Position numbers and translations under genes: made by a program
Part shown: piece by piece, positions 5,994-13,621 of the stretch
Numbering within the stretch: the stretch's first letter is position 1
Layout of the letters: each line of letters opens with the position of its first letter
Notes under the pieces: model-generated
Told to the model about the DNA's origin: nothing
Seen by the model: only the letters and a program-made list of their open reading frames with translations
Database searches by the model: none
Assembly: GCA_037138535.1 (NCBI GenBank)
Contig: JBAXIG010000041.1
Span: 1-15,141 of the forward strand
Length of the DNA stretch: 15,141 bases
Source: GCA-2737595 sp037138535
GTDB taxonomy: Bacteria > Actinomycetota > Actinomycetes > Nanopelagicales > Nanopelagicaceae
Direction: 5' to 3'

Positions 5994-7208
5994 ATGAGCA
6001 AGATCAAAGTAATTGGCACGGTCGTCGAGATGGATGGCGACGAGATGACTCGCATCATTTGGCAATTCATCAAAGATCAATTAATTCTTCCGTATCTTGA
6101 TGTAAACCTTGATTACTACGATCTTTCGATTGAAAACCGTGACGCCACGGATGATCAGGTCACCTTTGATTCAGCCCACGCCGCCAAGAAGCATGGAGTT
6201 GCCGTTAAATGCGCAACGATCACGCCAGATGAGGCTCGTGTTGAAGAGTTCGGCCTGAAGGAGATGTGGAAATCTCCTAACGGAACCGTTCGCAATATCC
6301 TAGGTGGCGTAATTTTCCGTGAGCCAATCGTAATTAGCAACATTCCACGCTTAGTTCCAGGTTGGACCAAGCCGATTGTTATTGGACGTCACGCTTTCGG
6401 TGATCAATACAAGGCAACTGATGTGAAAATTCCAGGCGAAGGAAAACTCACTCTCACATGGACTCCTAAAGATGGTTCTGCGCCGATGGAACTCGAGGTC
6501 TTTGACTTTCCGAGTCCAGGTATTGCGATGGCGATGTACAACCTCGATGATTCGATTCGGGATTTTGCGCGAGCCTCATTTCAATATGGACTCACCTTGC
6601 ACTATCCGGTCTACCTCAGCACGAAGAACACCATCCTCAAGGCCTATGACGGACGCTTCAAGGATCTTTTTGAGGAGATCTTCGTAACTGAGTACAAGGC
6701 CGCATTTGATAAGGCTGGTCTCACCTATGAGCACCGTTTGATCGACGACATGGTCGCTTCGGCCCTGAAGTGGGAAGGTGGCTACGTCTGGGCTTGCAAG
6801 AACTATGACGGCGATGTTGAATCCGACATCGTGGCACAAGGTTTTGGTTCACTTGGTTTGATGACATCAGTCTTGATGACTGCAGACGGCAAAACCGTTG
6901 AAGCAGAAGCCGCACATGGCACAGTCACTCGCCATTACCGCATGCATCAACAAGGTAAGCCCACATCAACTAATCCAATTGCTTCGATCTTCGCGTGGAC
7001 GCGCGGTCTTGCCCATCGAGGGAAGCTTGATGGCACACCAGAGGTTATTGATTTCGCTAATACCCTCGAGCGCGTCTGTATCGAAACCGTAGAGAGCGGA
7101 AAGATGACCAAGGACCTGGCGAGTTTGGTCGGACCTGATCAGGCTTGGTTAACAACCCAAGAATTCTTGGCAGCCATCGATACAAACCTGCAGAAGGCGA
7201 TGGCGTAG
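5994..7208 (+). CDS. icd: NADP-dependent isocitrate dehydrogenase, dimeric type II
   Basis: A 404-residue protein of the eukaryote-like homodimeric isocitrate dehydrogenase subfamily, which oxidatively decarboxylates isocitrate to 2-oxoglutarate and supplies NADPH. Visible hallmarks are the early MDGDEMTRIIW, the substrate loop SPNGTVRNILGGVIFREP, the metal-binding LIDDMVA region and the NADP-binding AAHGTVTRHYR. It is distinct from the E. coli type and from the large monomeric enzyme. AGGAGA at 5983-5988 overlaps the mdh TAG and lies at good distance from the ATG, so mdh-icd is very probably one operon under the promoter near 4980. Its stop is 4 bases from the end of the convergent ATPase gene. 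Confidence 0.97.
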   Translation: MSKIKVIGTVVEMDGDEMTRIIWQFIKDQLILPYLDVNLDYYDLSIENRDATDDQVTFDSAHAAKKHGVAVKCATITPDEARVEEFGLKEMWKSPNGTVRNILGGVIFREPIVISNIPRLVPGWTKPIVIGRHAFGDQYKATDVKIPGEGKLTLTWTPKDGSAPMELEVFDFPSPGIAMAMYNLDDSIRDFARASFQYGLTLHYPVYLSTKNTILKAYDGRFKDLFEEIFVTEYKAAFDKAGLTYEHRLIDDMVASALKWEGGYVWACKNYDGDVESDIVAQGFGSLGLMTSVLMTADGKTVEAEAAHGTVTRHYRMHQQGKPTSTNPIASIFAWTRGLAHRGKLDGTPEVIDFANTLERVCIETVESGKMTKDLASLVGPDQAWLTTQEFLAAIDTNLQKAMA

Positions 7209-7212
7209 ATTG

Positions 7213-8259
7213 TTAGTTCTTTAAGCGCACACCGCTGGTTTTATCAAAGAGGTGCATCTCGCTCGGTGAGAGAAATATTCGCTCACCGATGGAGGGCACC
7301 TCTTTTGGTTTACTGCGAAAAATGAGAAAGTCGGTGCCGACCAGAGAAGTACTCGTTGAGATCAGGGAGGCGTAAAAATACGAATCTGCTCCGAGGAATT
7401 CCACCGCCTCAACTTGCACCTCAATTCCACTATCGCTGATTTCCCATCTATCAGGACGGACACCAACGAGCGTTTCTGGATTGAGATGTGTCCCAAAAAT
7501 CTGCGCTGCAGATCCTGAAGAGAGTTCCAAGATGTTCATTGCGGGGGAGCCGATGAATGTGGCTACAAAAATATCGACAGGTTTATCGTAAATTTCCTGA
7601 GGCGAGGCCACCTGATGAAGTTTGCCCTGATTCATTACCGCTACCCGGGTTCCCATAGTCATCGCCTCGGCCTGATCATGGGTGACATAGAGCGTGGTGA
7701 TGCCTAACTCTCTTTGAAGCGTAGAAATACGGGTGCGTGTGCTCGCTCGCAACTTGGCATCAAGGTTTGAGAGTGGTTCATCCATCAGGAATAACTGAGG
7801 CTTGCGCACAATGGCACGCCCCATCGCAACTCTTTGCCGCTCGCCACCTGAGAGTTCCTTGGGCTTCCGTTCCAACAACCCTTCAAGGCCTAAGAGGGCG
7901 GCGCACTCCCTTACCCGCATCACTATTTCTTGGGAATCTTCACCGGCAACTTTGAGAGCGAAGCCCATATTCTCTGCAACGCTCATATGCGGATAAAGCG
8001 CGTAAGACTGAAAGACCATGGCCACATCTCGATCTTTCGCATCAAGGCGCGAGATGTCTTTGCCATCCAGCATGATGGAGCCAGCGTCGAGTGGTTCCAG
8101 ACCAGCGAGCATTCTTAATGTGGTGGATTTTCCGCTACCCGATGGACCTACTAGGACGAGAAATTCGCCGTCTTTGATTTCCAGATTGAGGTCTGAGACT
8201 GCTGCCTCTGCGCTCCGATCGTAGTGGCGCGTGATGCCACGCAAGCTGACGACAGCCAT
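7213..8259 (-). CDS. ABC transporter ATPase, sugar (MalK/UgpC/MsiK) type
   Basis: A 348-residue cytoplasmic ATPase of the CUT1 carbohydrate importer class. Walker A GPSGSGKST is at 38-46, the Q-loop glutamine at 84, the signature LSGGE at 136-140 (usually LSGGQ), Walker B LFLMDEP with D160-E161, the D-loop SNLD, and the switch histidine H194 in VTHD. The C-terminal part is the OB-fold regulatory domain (GVRPDRWEIS). I chose ATG 8259 because GGAG is 6 bases upstream and MAVVSLRGIT matches the family start; ATG 8271, four codons earlier, is possible. No permease or binding protein gene is nearby, so it may energise several sugar importers, as MsiK does in Streptomyces. Confidence 0.92.
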   Translation of the reverse strand: MAVVSLRGITRHYDRSAEAAVSDLNLEIKDGEFLVLVGPSGSGKSTTLRMLAGLEPLDAGSIMLDGKDISRLDAKDRDVAMVFQSYALYPHMSVAENMGFALKVAGEDSQEIVMRVRECAALLGLEGLLERKPKELSGGERQRVAMGRAIVRKPQLFLMDEPLSNLDAKLRASTRTRISTLQRELGITTLYVTHDQAEAMTMGTRVAVMNQGKLHQVASPQEIYDKPVDIFVATFIGSPAMNILELSSGSAAQIFGTHLNPETLVGVRPDRWEISDSGIEVQVEAVEFLGADSYFYASLISTSTSLVGTDFLIFRSKPKEVPSIGERIFLSPSEMHLFDKTSGVRLKN

Positions 8260-8275
8260 CGATTTCTCCATTCTC

Positions 8276-8293
8276 CCGGCAGGAACGTGCCGG
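8276..8293. repeat. Perfect inverted repeat in the ATPase gene leader
   Basis: CCGGCA and TGCCGG form perfect 6-base arms around a 6-base centre (GGAACG). It lies 16 bases upstream of the chosen ATPase start and about 80 bases upstream of the divergent CNNM promoter. It could be an operator for a sugar regulator or an RNA hairpin in the ATPase 5' leader, where it would sit next to the ribosome binding site. Confidence 0.5.
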
Positions 8294-8370
8294 ACGATCC
8301 TTAGGATGAATGAACAGAATGAATAAGCAAGATGAGCATAAGGGCTGAGTGGTAAGGGCGGGTAGCGCGC

Positions 8371-8376
8371 TAGGCT
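8371..8376 (+). promoter_or_regulatory. TAGGCT -10 box before the CNNM gene
   Basis: TAGGCT is 6 bases before the GTG at 8383 and directly abuts the ATG at 8377. The same box occurs 6 bases before the starts at 4718 and 13622, which argues that the transcript begins at the GTG and is leaderless. No -35 consensus is obvious. Confidence 0.5.
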
Positions 8377-8382
8377 ATGGAT

Positions 8383-9723
8383 GTGTCAGACGGACCCCTG
8401 AGCTGGGGCGCATTCTTCGCCAACGTTGCGCTTGTGCTCGCCTTCATCATTATCGCGGCTGTCTTTGTCGCTGCCGAAATTGCTTTGATCTCGCTTCGAG
8501 AAGGCCAGGTTCGCGCCTTGTCCGAACGTGGACGCCGAGGTGCGAAAGTCGCCAAACTTGCGGAGCATCCCAACCGCTTTTTAGCGGCTGCCCAAGTGGG
8601 AATCACCGTCTCTACCTTGCTTTCAGCTGCCCTGGGCGCAGAGCGCCTCGGACGATTTCTTACCCCCACCTTCGCTAAGTGGGGGCTCAGTGAGTCCTTT
8701 GCAAATATTCTTGCGCTAGTGCTGGTGACTTTGGGAGTTGCTTATATATCTCTCGTTCTAGGCGAGTTAGTCCCGAAGCGATTGGCCCTGCAAAAGACCG
8801 AAGCCATTGCACTGGCAGCTGCACCCACTATCGATCGCATCGCCATTCTCTTTCGTCCGGTTATTTGGATATTGTCCAAATCAACTGACGTGGTGGTTCG
8901 CCTCTTCGGCGTTGACCCACATAAATCGAGAGATGCGATAAGCGAAGAAGAGATCATCAACTTGGTCAGCGGACATGCCTCACTAGGAATCACGGAACGA
9001 GAGATTGTCGAAGAAGTATTTAATGCCACAGACCGACAGATTCACGAGTTCATGATTCCCCGTACCGAAGTAGATTTCTTGGATCAGAGCATGACTGTGT
9101 CGGAAGCGCGAGATATTGCACTGACTCAAGCACATTCACGTTATCCGGTACGCAGGGATTCGGCGGACGACATTGTGGGCTTCATCCATGTACGTGATCT
9201 CCTCGACCCAGCCCGCACATCGATGGCGCTCTCCGGATTTGTTCGGCCACTGCTCTTCTTGCCAGGTACGAAACTGCTTATTCCAGCATTGAATGAAATG
9301 AAGCTCGGGCGCCATCACATGGCGATTGTGCTCGATGAATATGGCGGGACAGATGGCATCATCACCCTCGAAGATATCGTCGAGCAGATTCTTGGAAACA
9401 TTCAAGACGAGTATGACGACGATGAGATTGTGACTACACAGGCGCTCTCGGGAGAGTATGAAGTTGATGGCCTTACCTCTTTGGAGGATCTGGCCGAAGA
9501 GACCAACATTGAACTTCCTGAAGGCCCATATGAGACTTTGGCGGGTTTCATCCTTCACCACCTGGGACGGCTACCGGATATTGGTACGCGTTTTTCTCAG
9601 GAGGGCATCTCCTTTGAGGTCTTGGCGCTCGATGGAAAGCGCATTTCGCGAGTGCAATTGCGAGTAGATGACCATCACGTTGAAAAATCCGTCGCATCAG
9701 AAGTACCAGAGATGGAAGAATAA
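8383..9723 (+). CDS. CNNM/CorC-family membrane protein with CBS pair
   Basis: About 446 residues. The order is an N-terminal DUF21/CNNM membrane domain with about four hydrophobic segments (VALVLAFIIIAAVFVAAEIALISL, then ILALVLVTLGVAYISLVLGELVPKR, a family hallmark), a CBS pair (MIPRTEVDFL... YPVRRDSADDIVGFIHVRDLL ... MAIVLDEYGGTDGIITLEDIVEQILGNI read in parts) and a C-terminal CorC_HlyC transporter-associated domain (EYEVDGLTSLEDL). Relatives are implicated in magnesium/divalent cation export or homeostasis; the label hemolysin is historical. The start at GTG 8383 rests on the TAGGCT spacing, and ATG 8377 two codons upstream is the alternative. The stop is 4 bases before trpS, so the two are probably cotranscribed. 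Confidence 0.92.
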   Translation: MSDGPLSWGAFFANVALVLAFIIIAAVFVAAEIALISLREGQVRALSERGRRGAKVAKLAEHPNRFLAAAQVGITVSTLLSAALGAERLGRFLTPTFAKWGLSESFANILALVLVTLGVAYISLVLGELVPKRLALQKTEAIALAAAPTIDRIAILFRPVIWILSKSTDVVVRLFGVDPHKSRDAISEEEIINLVSGHASLGITEREIVEEVFNATDRQIHEFMIPRTEVDFLDQSMTVSEARDIALTQAHSRYPVRRDSADDIVGFIHVRDLLDPARTSMALSGFVRPLLFLPGTKLLIPALNEMKLGRHHMAIVLDEYGGTDGIITLEDIVEQILGNIQDEYDDDEIVTTQALSGEYEVDGLTSLEDLAEETNIELPEGPYETLAGFILHHLGRLPDIGTRFSQEGISFEVLALDGKRISRVQLRVDDHHVEKSVASEVPEMEE

Positions 9724-9727
9724 GGTC

Positions 9728-10723
9728 ATGCCTCGCGTCCTTTCAGGAATTCAGCCCACACATGACTCTTTCCACCTGGGAAATTATCTTGGAGCTGTCC
9801 GTCAGTGGGTGGCACTCCAAGAGAGCCATGATGCTTTTTATTGCGTGGTAGACCTTCATGCGATCACTGTTGAACACGACCCGGAGGCGCTGCGCCACCG
9901 CACCTTGCTCTCCATCGCCCAATTGGTAGCTGCGGGTCTTGATCCAGCGCGCTGCACCCTCTTTGTGCAGTCGCAGGTCCCCGAGCATGCCCAGCTGGCG
10001 TGGGTTCTTAGTTGCATCACGGGATTTGGCGAAGCCTCACGAATGACTCAATTTAAAGATAAGAGTCAAAAAGGTGGTCTTGATCGGGCCACCGTGGGCC
10101 TCTTTACATATCCCATCCTGCAAGCAGCCGATATTTTGCTTTATCAAGCTGACGAAGTGCCGGTGGGTGAAGATCAACGCCAACATATTGAGCTCACACG
10201 CGACCTTGGCCAACGATTTAATACTCGGTTTGGAGAAACGTTCACCATCCCGAAGGCTCATATTGTCAAGGGCACTGCCAAGATCACTGACCTTCAGGAG
10301 CCCACATCGAAAATGAGTAAGTCTGCCTCTTCGGCGGCTGGCATTATTGAATTGCTGGATGATCCTTCATTAACGCTGAAGAAAATTAAGAGCGCTGTCA
10401 CGGATACGGGACGTGAAGTGCAATTTAATGAGAGTGAGAAGCCAGGGATATCTAACTTGCTTACCATTTTCTCAGCACTCTCTGGAGAGGCAATCGGAGA
10501 TATTGAGAAGCGCTATTCAGATAAGGGGTATGGCGACTTCAAAAAGGATGTTGCGGAAGTGGTGATTGGGTTCGTGGAGCCTTTCAAGAAGCGCACTGAG
10601 GAAATTATGAGTGATCAGAGCGAGTTAGAGAGAATTCTGAAAGTTGGCTCTGAAAAGGCGGGCGTGGTTGCCCAAGATACTTTGCAACGCGTTTACGATG
10701 CGGTCGGCTTTATTCGCCGATAG
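9728..10723 (+). CDS. trpS: Tryptophanyl-tRNA synthetase
   Basis: A 331-residue class I aminoacyl-tRNA synthetase that charges tRNA-Trp. The beginning, MPRVLSGIQPTHDSFHLGNYLGA, is the family signature (read as GIQPTH at 7-12 and the HIGH-like HLGN at 16-19). KMSKS is at 195-199, preceded by the usual VPVGEDQRQHIELTRD segment. ATG 9728 is chosen because homologues begin here; earlier in-frame codons lie inside the CNNM gene. The nearest Shine-Dalgarno candidates are GGAAG or the AAGG only a few bases before the ATG, which suggests coupling to the upstream gene. The last 31 bases overlap the convergent carboxypeptidase gene. Confidence 0.97.
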   Translation: MPRVLSGIQPTHDSFHLGNYLGAVRQWVALQESHDAFYCVVDLHAITVEHDPEALRHRTLLSIAQLVAAGLDPARCTLFVQSQVPEHAQLAWVLSCITGFGEASRMTQFKDKSQKGGLDRATVGLFTYPILQAADILLYQADEVPVGEDQRQHIELTRDLGQRFNTRFGETFTIPKAHIVKGTAKITDLQEPTSKMSKSASSAAGIIELLDDPSLTLKKIKSAVTDTGREVQFNESEKPGISNLLTIFSALSGEAIGDIEKRYSDKGYGDFKKDVAEVVIGFVEPFKKRTEEIMSDQSELERILKVGSEKAGVVAQDTLQRVYDAVGFIRR

Positions 10724-11838
10724 CGAGCCCGCTTCCACATTTTAATTCGCACACGAACTCTCAGAAGCACAACAAGAAGTATGGGAATCAAGAGAAGTTT
10801 TATCGGAAGCCCTGATGGGGAAATTCCTGAGCTTTGGGTAACGGCCTTTTCCGTTTTAGCGATCTTGGCATTTGCCGGCGCTTCGGGGGTGAACTTGGCC
10901 GCTCCTTCAAGTGGCTCCACGAGTACGCCAATGGGCGTGACTTTCCCACGCGCTCTAAAACCCCAGTTCAGGAGTTTGATGGCGAGGGCGTCGCGGCCAT
11001 ACGGAAGGTGCATCATCGTGATGATGATCGTGTGGCCATTTCGCGTAGCGGCACCCACATAAGTGTTCTTGCCCTGCGTGGTGTAGCCAGTCTTTACGCC
11101 AATCGTTCCCGAATACGTCGTGAGTAATTTATTTTGGTTATAAATAGGTAGTGGCTTATTGCCTTTGCCAGATCCGAGGAAGGTGTATTTCGTGGTAGCT
11201 ACATAATCTCGAAAGTCTTCGCGCTTGAGCGCCTCACGACTAATCAGGGCTAAGTCGTATGCGCTAGAGATTTGTCCAGGCTTGTCTAATCCGTGTGGGC
11301 TCCGTGGGACAGTGTCGAGAGCTTGAATACGCCTTGCCTCACTGCGCATATACGTAAGCGTTTTTGTGAGGCCGCCGGCCGCGTTTGCGAGCGCCATGCC
11401 AGAGTCGTTTGCGGAGAGCAGGAAGAGGGCATGCCAGAGCGAATCGATTGAGTATGCGCGGCCCGGGTAAATGCCGGCTTTCGTGCCGTCCACTTTGGTG
11501 TCACTTAACTGCCCGATGTAGTTAGCGCTCTTATCGAGCCGAGGTAAGAGTGCGAGGGCGGTTAAAGTTTTGAGAGTACTCGCTGGCGGTAATTTTTTGT
11601 GGGGATTCTTAGCTGCCAGGATTTCACCAGTATCAAGGTCTGCAATCAGGTATGACTCGGCTTCGCTGGCCGGTAGTGCCTCAACCCCGGGCGCGGAATT
11701 GACGATTACTCCACCACCCAGCGCGGGACCACCGATGATGTCGGATGCATGCGCTGGAAGAGCGGGAGCGGTCAACAAAGCCCCAAACAACACAGTGAGC
11801 GCTGCACCGGAAAGAGTCCGCTTCGCATAAATTTTCAT
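10693..11838 (-). CDS. D-alanyl-D-alanine carboxypeptidase (peptidase S11)
   Basis: A 381-residue penicillin-binding protein of the DacA/DacC class that trims the terminal D-Ala from peptidoglycan stem peptides outside the membrane. A signal peptide (MKIYAKRTLSGAALTVLF...ALPAHA) is followed by the catalytic domain with S87-T-L-K90, S142-A-N144 and K249-T-G251, the full serine acyl-enzyme triad. A single C-terminal hydrophobic segment (LLLIPILLVVLLRV) and a basic tail anchor it to the membrane. The ATG at 11838 gives the clean signal peptide; further upstream codons would extend into unrelated sequence. The -10-like TAACCT lies 8 bases before the ATG, so the leader is very short or absent. Confidence 0.94.
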   Translation of the reverse strand: MKIYAKRTLSGAALTVLFGALLTAPALPAHASDIIGGPALGGGVIVNSAPGVEALPASEAESYLIADLDTGEILAAKNPHKKLPPASTLKTLTALALLPRLDKSANYIGQLSDTKVDGTKAGIYPGRAYSIDSLWHALFLLSANDSGMALANAAGGLTKTLTYMRSEARRIQALDTVPRSPHGLDKPGQISSAYDLALISREALKREDFRDYVATTKYTFLGSGKGNKPLPIYNQNKLLTTYSGTIGVKTGYTTQGKNTYVGAATRNGHTIIITMMHLPYGRDALAIKLLNWGFRARGKVTPIGVLVEPLEGAAKFTPEAPANAKIAKTEKAVTQSSGISPSGLPIKLLLIPILLVVLLRVRVRIKMWKRARYRRIKPTAS

Positions 11839-11840
11839 TT

Positions 11841-11859
11841 CATTGCAGGTTAGGCAATG
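11841..11859 (-). promoter_or_regulatory. dacA-type gene promoter enclosed by a palindrome
   Basis: CATTGC (11841-11846) and GCAATG (11854-11859) are perfect inverted arms. The 7-base centre contains the complement of TAACCT (11852-11847), the best -10 candidate for the carboxypeptidase gene. A protein bound here would block the promoter. A short palindrome of this size can occur by chance, so the assignment is tentative. Confidence 0.4.
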
Positions 11860-11923
11860 GGGCCCCGCAGCGCAGGGTTGCCACACCGAGCGAGAGGCGG
11901 TTGCTTACCTCAGGGCTTGTGAG

Positions 11924-11939
11924 AACAGCCACAGCTGTT
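11924..11939. repeat. Short perfect inverted repeat upstream of the mutase promoter
   Basis: AACAGC and GCTGTT form 6-base arms around CACA. It lies just upstream of the probable -35 region of the mutase gene, a position open to an activator or repressor, in the 137-base divergent region between the carboxypeptidase and mutase genes. The function is unproven. Confidence 0.35.
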
Positions 11940-11962
11940 GGGCGATCGGGGGAGTCAGGCGC

Positions 11963-11968
11963 TACGGT
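11963..11968 (+). promoter_or_regulatory. Putative -10 box of the methylmalonyl-CoA mutase gene
   Basis: TACGGT lies 7 bases before the ATG at 11976, again a leaderless-type spacing. A weak TTGGGC at 11938-11943 could act as -35 with a 19-base spacer. GGAG occurs between the box and the ATG but is too close to the start to be a normal ribosome binding site. Confidence 0.4.
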
Positions 11969-11975
11969 GGAGTTC

Positions 11976-13592
11976 ATGTCTTCTATGCCGCCCTCGAGTA
12001 CTCCGAACCCATCGGGTCGCACCGAGTCTGGGCTGCCCTTTAACGCGAACTATGAAGCAGCCGATCTCGATGGCTGGATTCCAGCTGAACGTATCGGTAC
12101 ACCGGGCGCCTTCCCATACACCCGCGGTATTCACTCCACGATGTATGTCGGCAGACCATGGACGATGCGCCAATACGCAGGTTTTGGATCGGCGAAGGAA
12201 TCGAATGCGCGCTACCACCAATTGGTGAAGGCTGGCACTGGTGGGCTCTCAGTTGCTTTTGATCTCCCTACGCAGATGGGGATGGATTCAGATGCTCCGC
12301 TGGCCCAAGGTGAAGTGGGCAAAGTGGGTGTGGCGATTGATTCTCTAGATGACATGCGCGAACTCTTCGCCGGAATTCCGTTGGGCGAAGTCTCTACCAG
12401 CATGACCATTAACGCACCGGCGTGCATTCTTTTGCTTCTGTACCAGATCGTTGCAGAGGAACAGGGGATCGCAGCAGCAGACCTCAAGGGCACGATTCAA
12501 AATGATGTACTCAAGGAGTACATTGCGCGCGGGACGTATATTTATCCACCCCGTGAATCCATTCGACTCATCACGGATATTTTTAAGTATTGCCAAACCA
12601 ATCTTCCCCAGTGGAACACGATTTCCATCTCTGGGTATCACATGGCGGAAGCCGGTGCCACACCTGCACAAGAAGTTGCATTCACGTTGGCAAATGGAAT
12701 CGAGTATGTGCGGGCGGCATTAGCGGCTGGACTTGAGATTGATGATTTTGCTCCGCGCCTTGCTTTCTTCTTTGTTTCACGCACGACCATCTTGGAAGAA
12801 GTTGCCAAGTTCCGGGCAGCACGTCGTATTTGGGCGCGTGTGATGCGAGATGAGTTCGGTGCTAAGAGCGAGAAGTCTCAAATGCTGCGCTTTCATACAC
12901 AAACCGCTGGAGTGCAACTAACTGCGCAACAGCCTGAAGTAAATCTTGTTCGCGTTGCTGTCCAGGCGCTCGCTGCAGTCTTTGGCGGTACTCAAAGTCT
13001 TCATACGAACTCATTTGATGAAGCCATCGCACTGCCTACCGAGAAGGCTGCCAGGCTCGCGCTGCGCACACAGCAAGTAATCGCTTTTGAAACAGACGTC
13101 ACGAAAACGGTTGATCCATTCGCAGGTTCTTATGCCGTCGAATCTCTCACAGACGATATGGAAGTTGAAGTACTTCGTCTGATGGCAAAAATTGAAGAGA
13201 TGGGTGGCGCTGCAGCTGCCATCGAGAAGAGTTTTCAAAAGAGTGAAATTGAACGCAGTGCCTACGAGGTCACCCGTGAGATTGATCGTGGAGATCGCGT
13301 GGTTGTGGGCGTCAACAAATTCCAGATCAGTGAAGAAGAGCCTTATACGCCGCTACGAGTCGATCCCACTATTGGTGCGACACAGTGCGAAAAGCTCAAG
13401 ACATTGCGAGCCACACGAGATAACACGGCGGTCGATGCGGCACTCGCCGCGATCAAGAGTGCTGCAGCAGACATCAACGAAAACTTACTCCCTCCGATGA
13501 AGTTGGCTCTCACATTAGGCGCCACCGTCGGTGAAGTTGCCGATCAACTTCGTGCCGTGTGGGGCGTCTACCGTCCCAGCGAGAACTTCTAG
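11976..13592 (+). CDS. Methylmalonyl-CoA mutase catalytic subunit, without B12 domain
   Basis: A 538-residue TIM-barrel mutase subunit converting methylmalonyl-CoA and succinyl-CoA with adenosylcobalamin. Family sequences seen include RPWTMRQYAGF, AKESNARY, GLSVAFDLPTQMG, TIQNDVLKEY, SISGYHMAEAGAT and SLHTNSFDEAIALPT. Substrate residues Y67, R185 and H222 match Y89, R207 and H244 of Propionibacterium MutB with a constant offset of 22. The Tyr/Arg pair favours methylmalonyl-CoA over isobutyryl-CoA, whose mutase has Phe/Gln. The protein ends after the barrel, so the cobalamin-binding domain (DxHxxG) must be a separate small subunit, absent from this window. ATG 11976 is chosen from the -10 spacing. 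Confidence 0.93.
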   Translation: MSSMPPSSTPNPSGRTESGLPFNANYEAADLDGWIPAERIGTPGAFPYTRGIHSTMYVGRPWTMRQYAGFGSAKESNARYHQLVKAGTGGLSVAFDLPTQMGMDSDAPLAQGEVGKVGVAIDSLDDMRELFAGIPLGEVSTSMTINAPACILLLLYQIVAEEQGIAAADLKGTIQNDVLKEYIARGTYIYPPRESIRLITDIFKYCQTNLPQWNTISISGYHMAEAGATPAQEVAFTLANGIEYVRAALAAGLEIDDFAPRLAFFFVSRTTILEEVAKFRAARRIWARVMRDEFGAKSEKSQMLRFHTQTAGVQLTAQQPEVNLVRVAVQALAAVFGGTQSLHTNSFDEAIALPTEKAARLALRTQQVIAFETDVTKTVDPFAGSYAVESLTDDMEVEVLRLMAKIEEMGGAAAAIEKSFQKSEIERSAYEVTREIDRGDRVVVGVNKFQISEEEPYTPLRVDPTIGATQCEKLKTLRATRDNTAVDAALAAIKSAAADINENLLPPMKLALTLGATVGEVADQLRAVWGVYRPSENF

Positions 13593-13609
13593 TCCTCCTC
13601 CTTGTGCTT

Positions 13610-13615
13610 TAGGCT
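13610..13615 (+). promoter_or_regulatory. TAGGCT -10 box, leaderless type, before the phosphorylase
   Basis: TAGGCT lies 6 bases before the ATG at 13622 in the 29-base gap after the mutase stop. TCCTCCTCC upstream is the complement of a Shine-Dalgarno sequence, not one itself, so no ribosome binding site is present. The repeated spacing supports transcription starting at the ATG. Confidence 0.5.
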
Positions 13616-13621
13616 CTCCCT

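Noticed and set aside
9136..9561. Minus-strand 141-codon open frame inside the CNNM gene
   Set aside because: It lies fully antisense to a well-conserved CBS/CorC coding region and has no recognisable domain or ribosome binding site.
11859..11866. GGGGCCCC self-complementary octamer
   Set aside because: It is too short and GC-simple to call as a separate regulatory site. It is mentioned only as part of the divergent promoter region.
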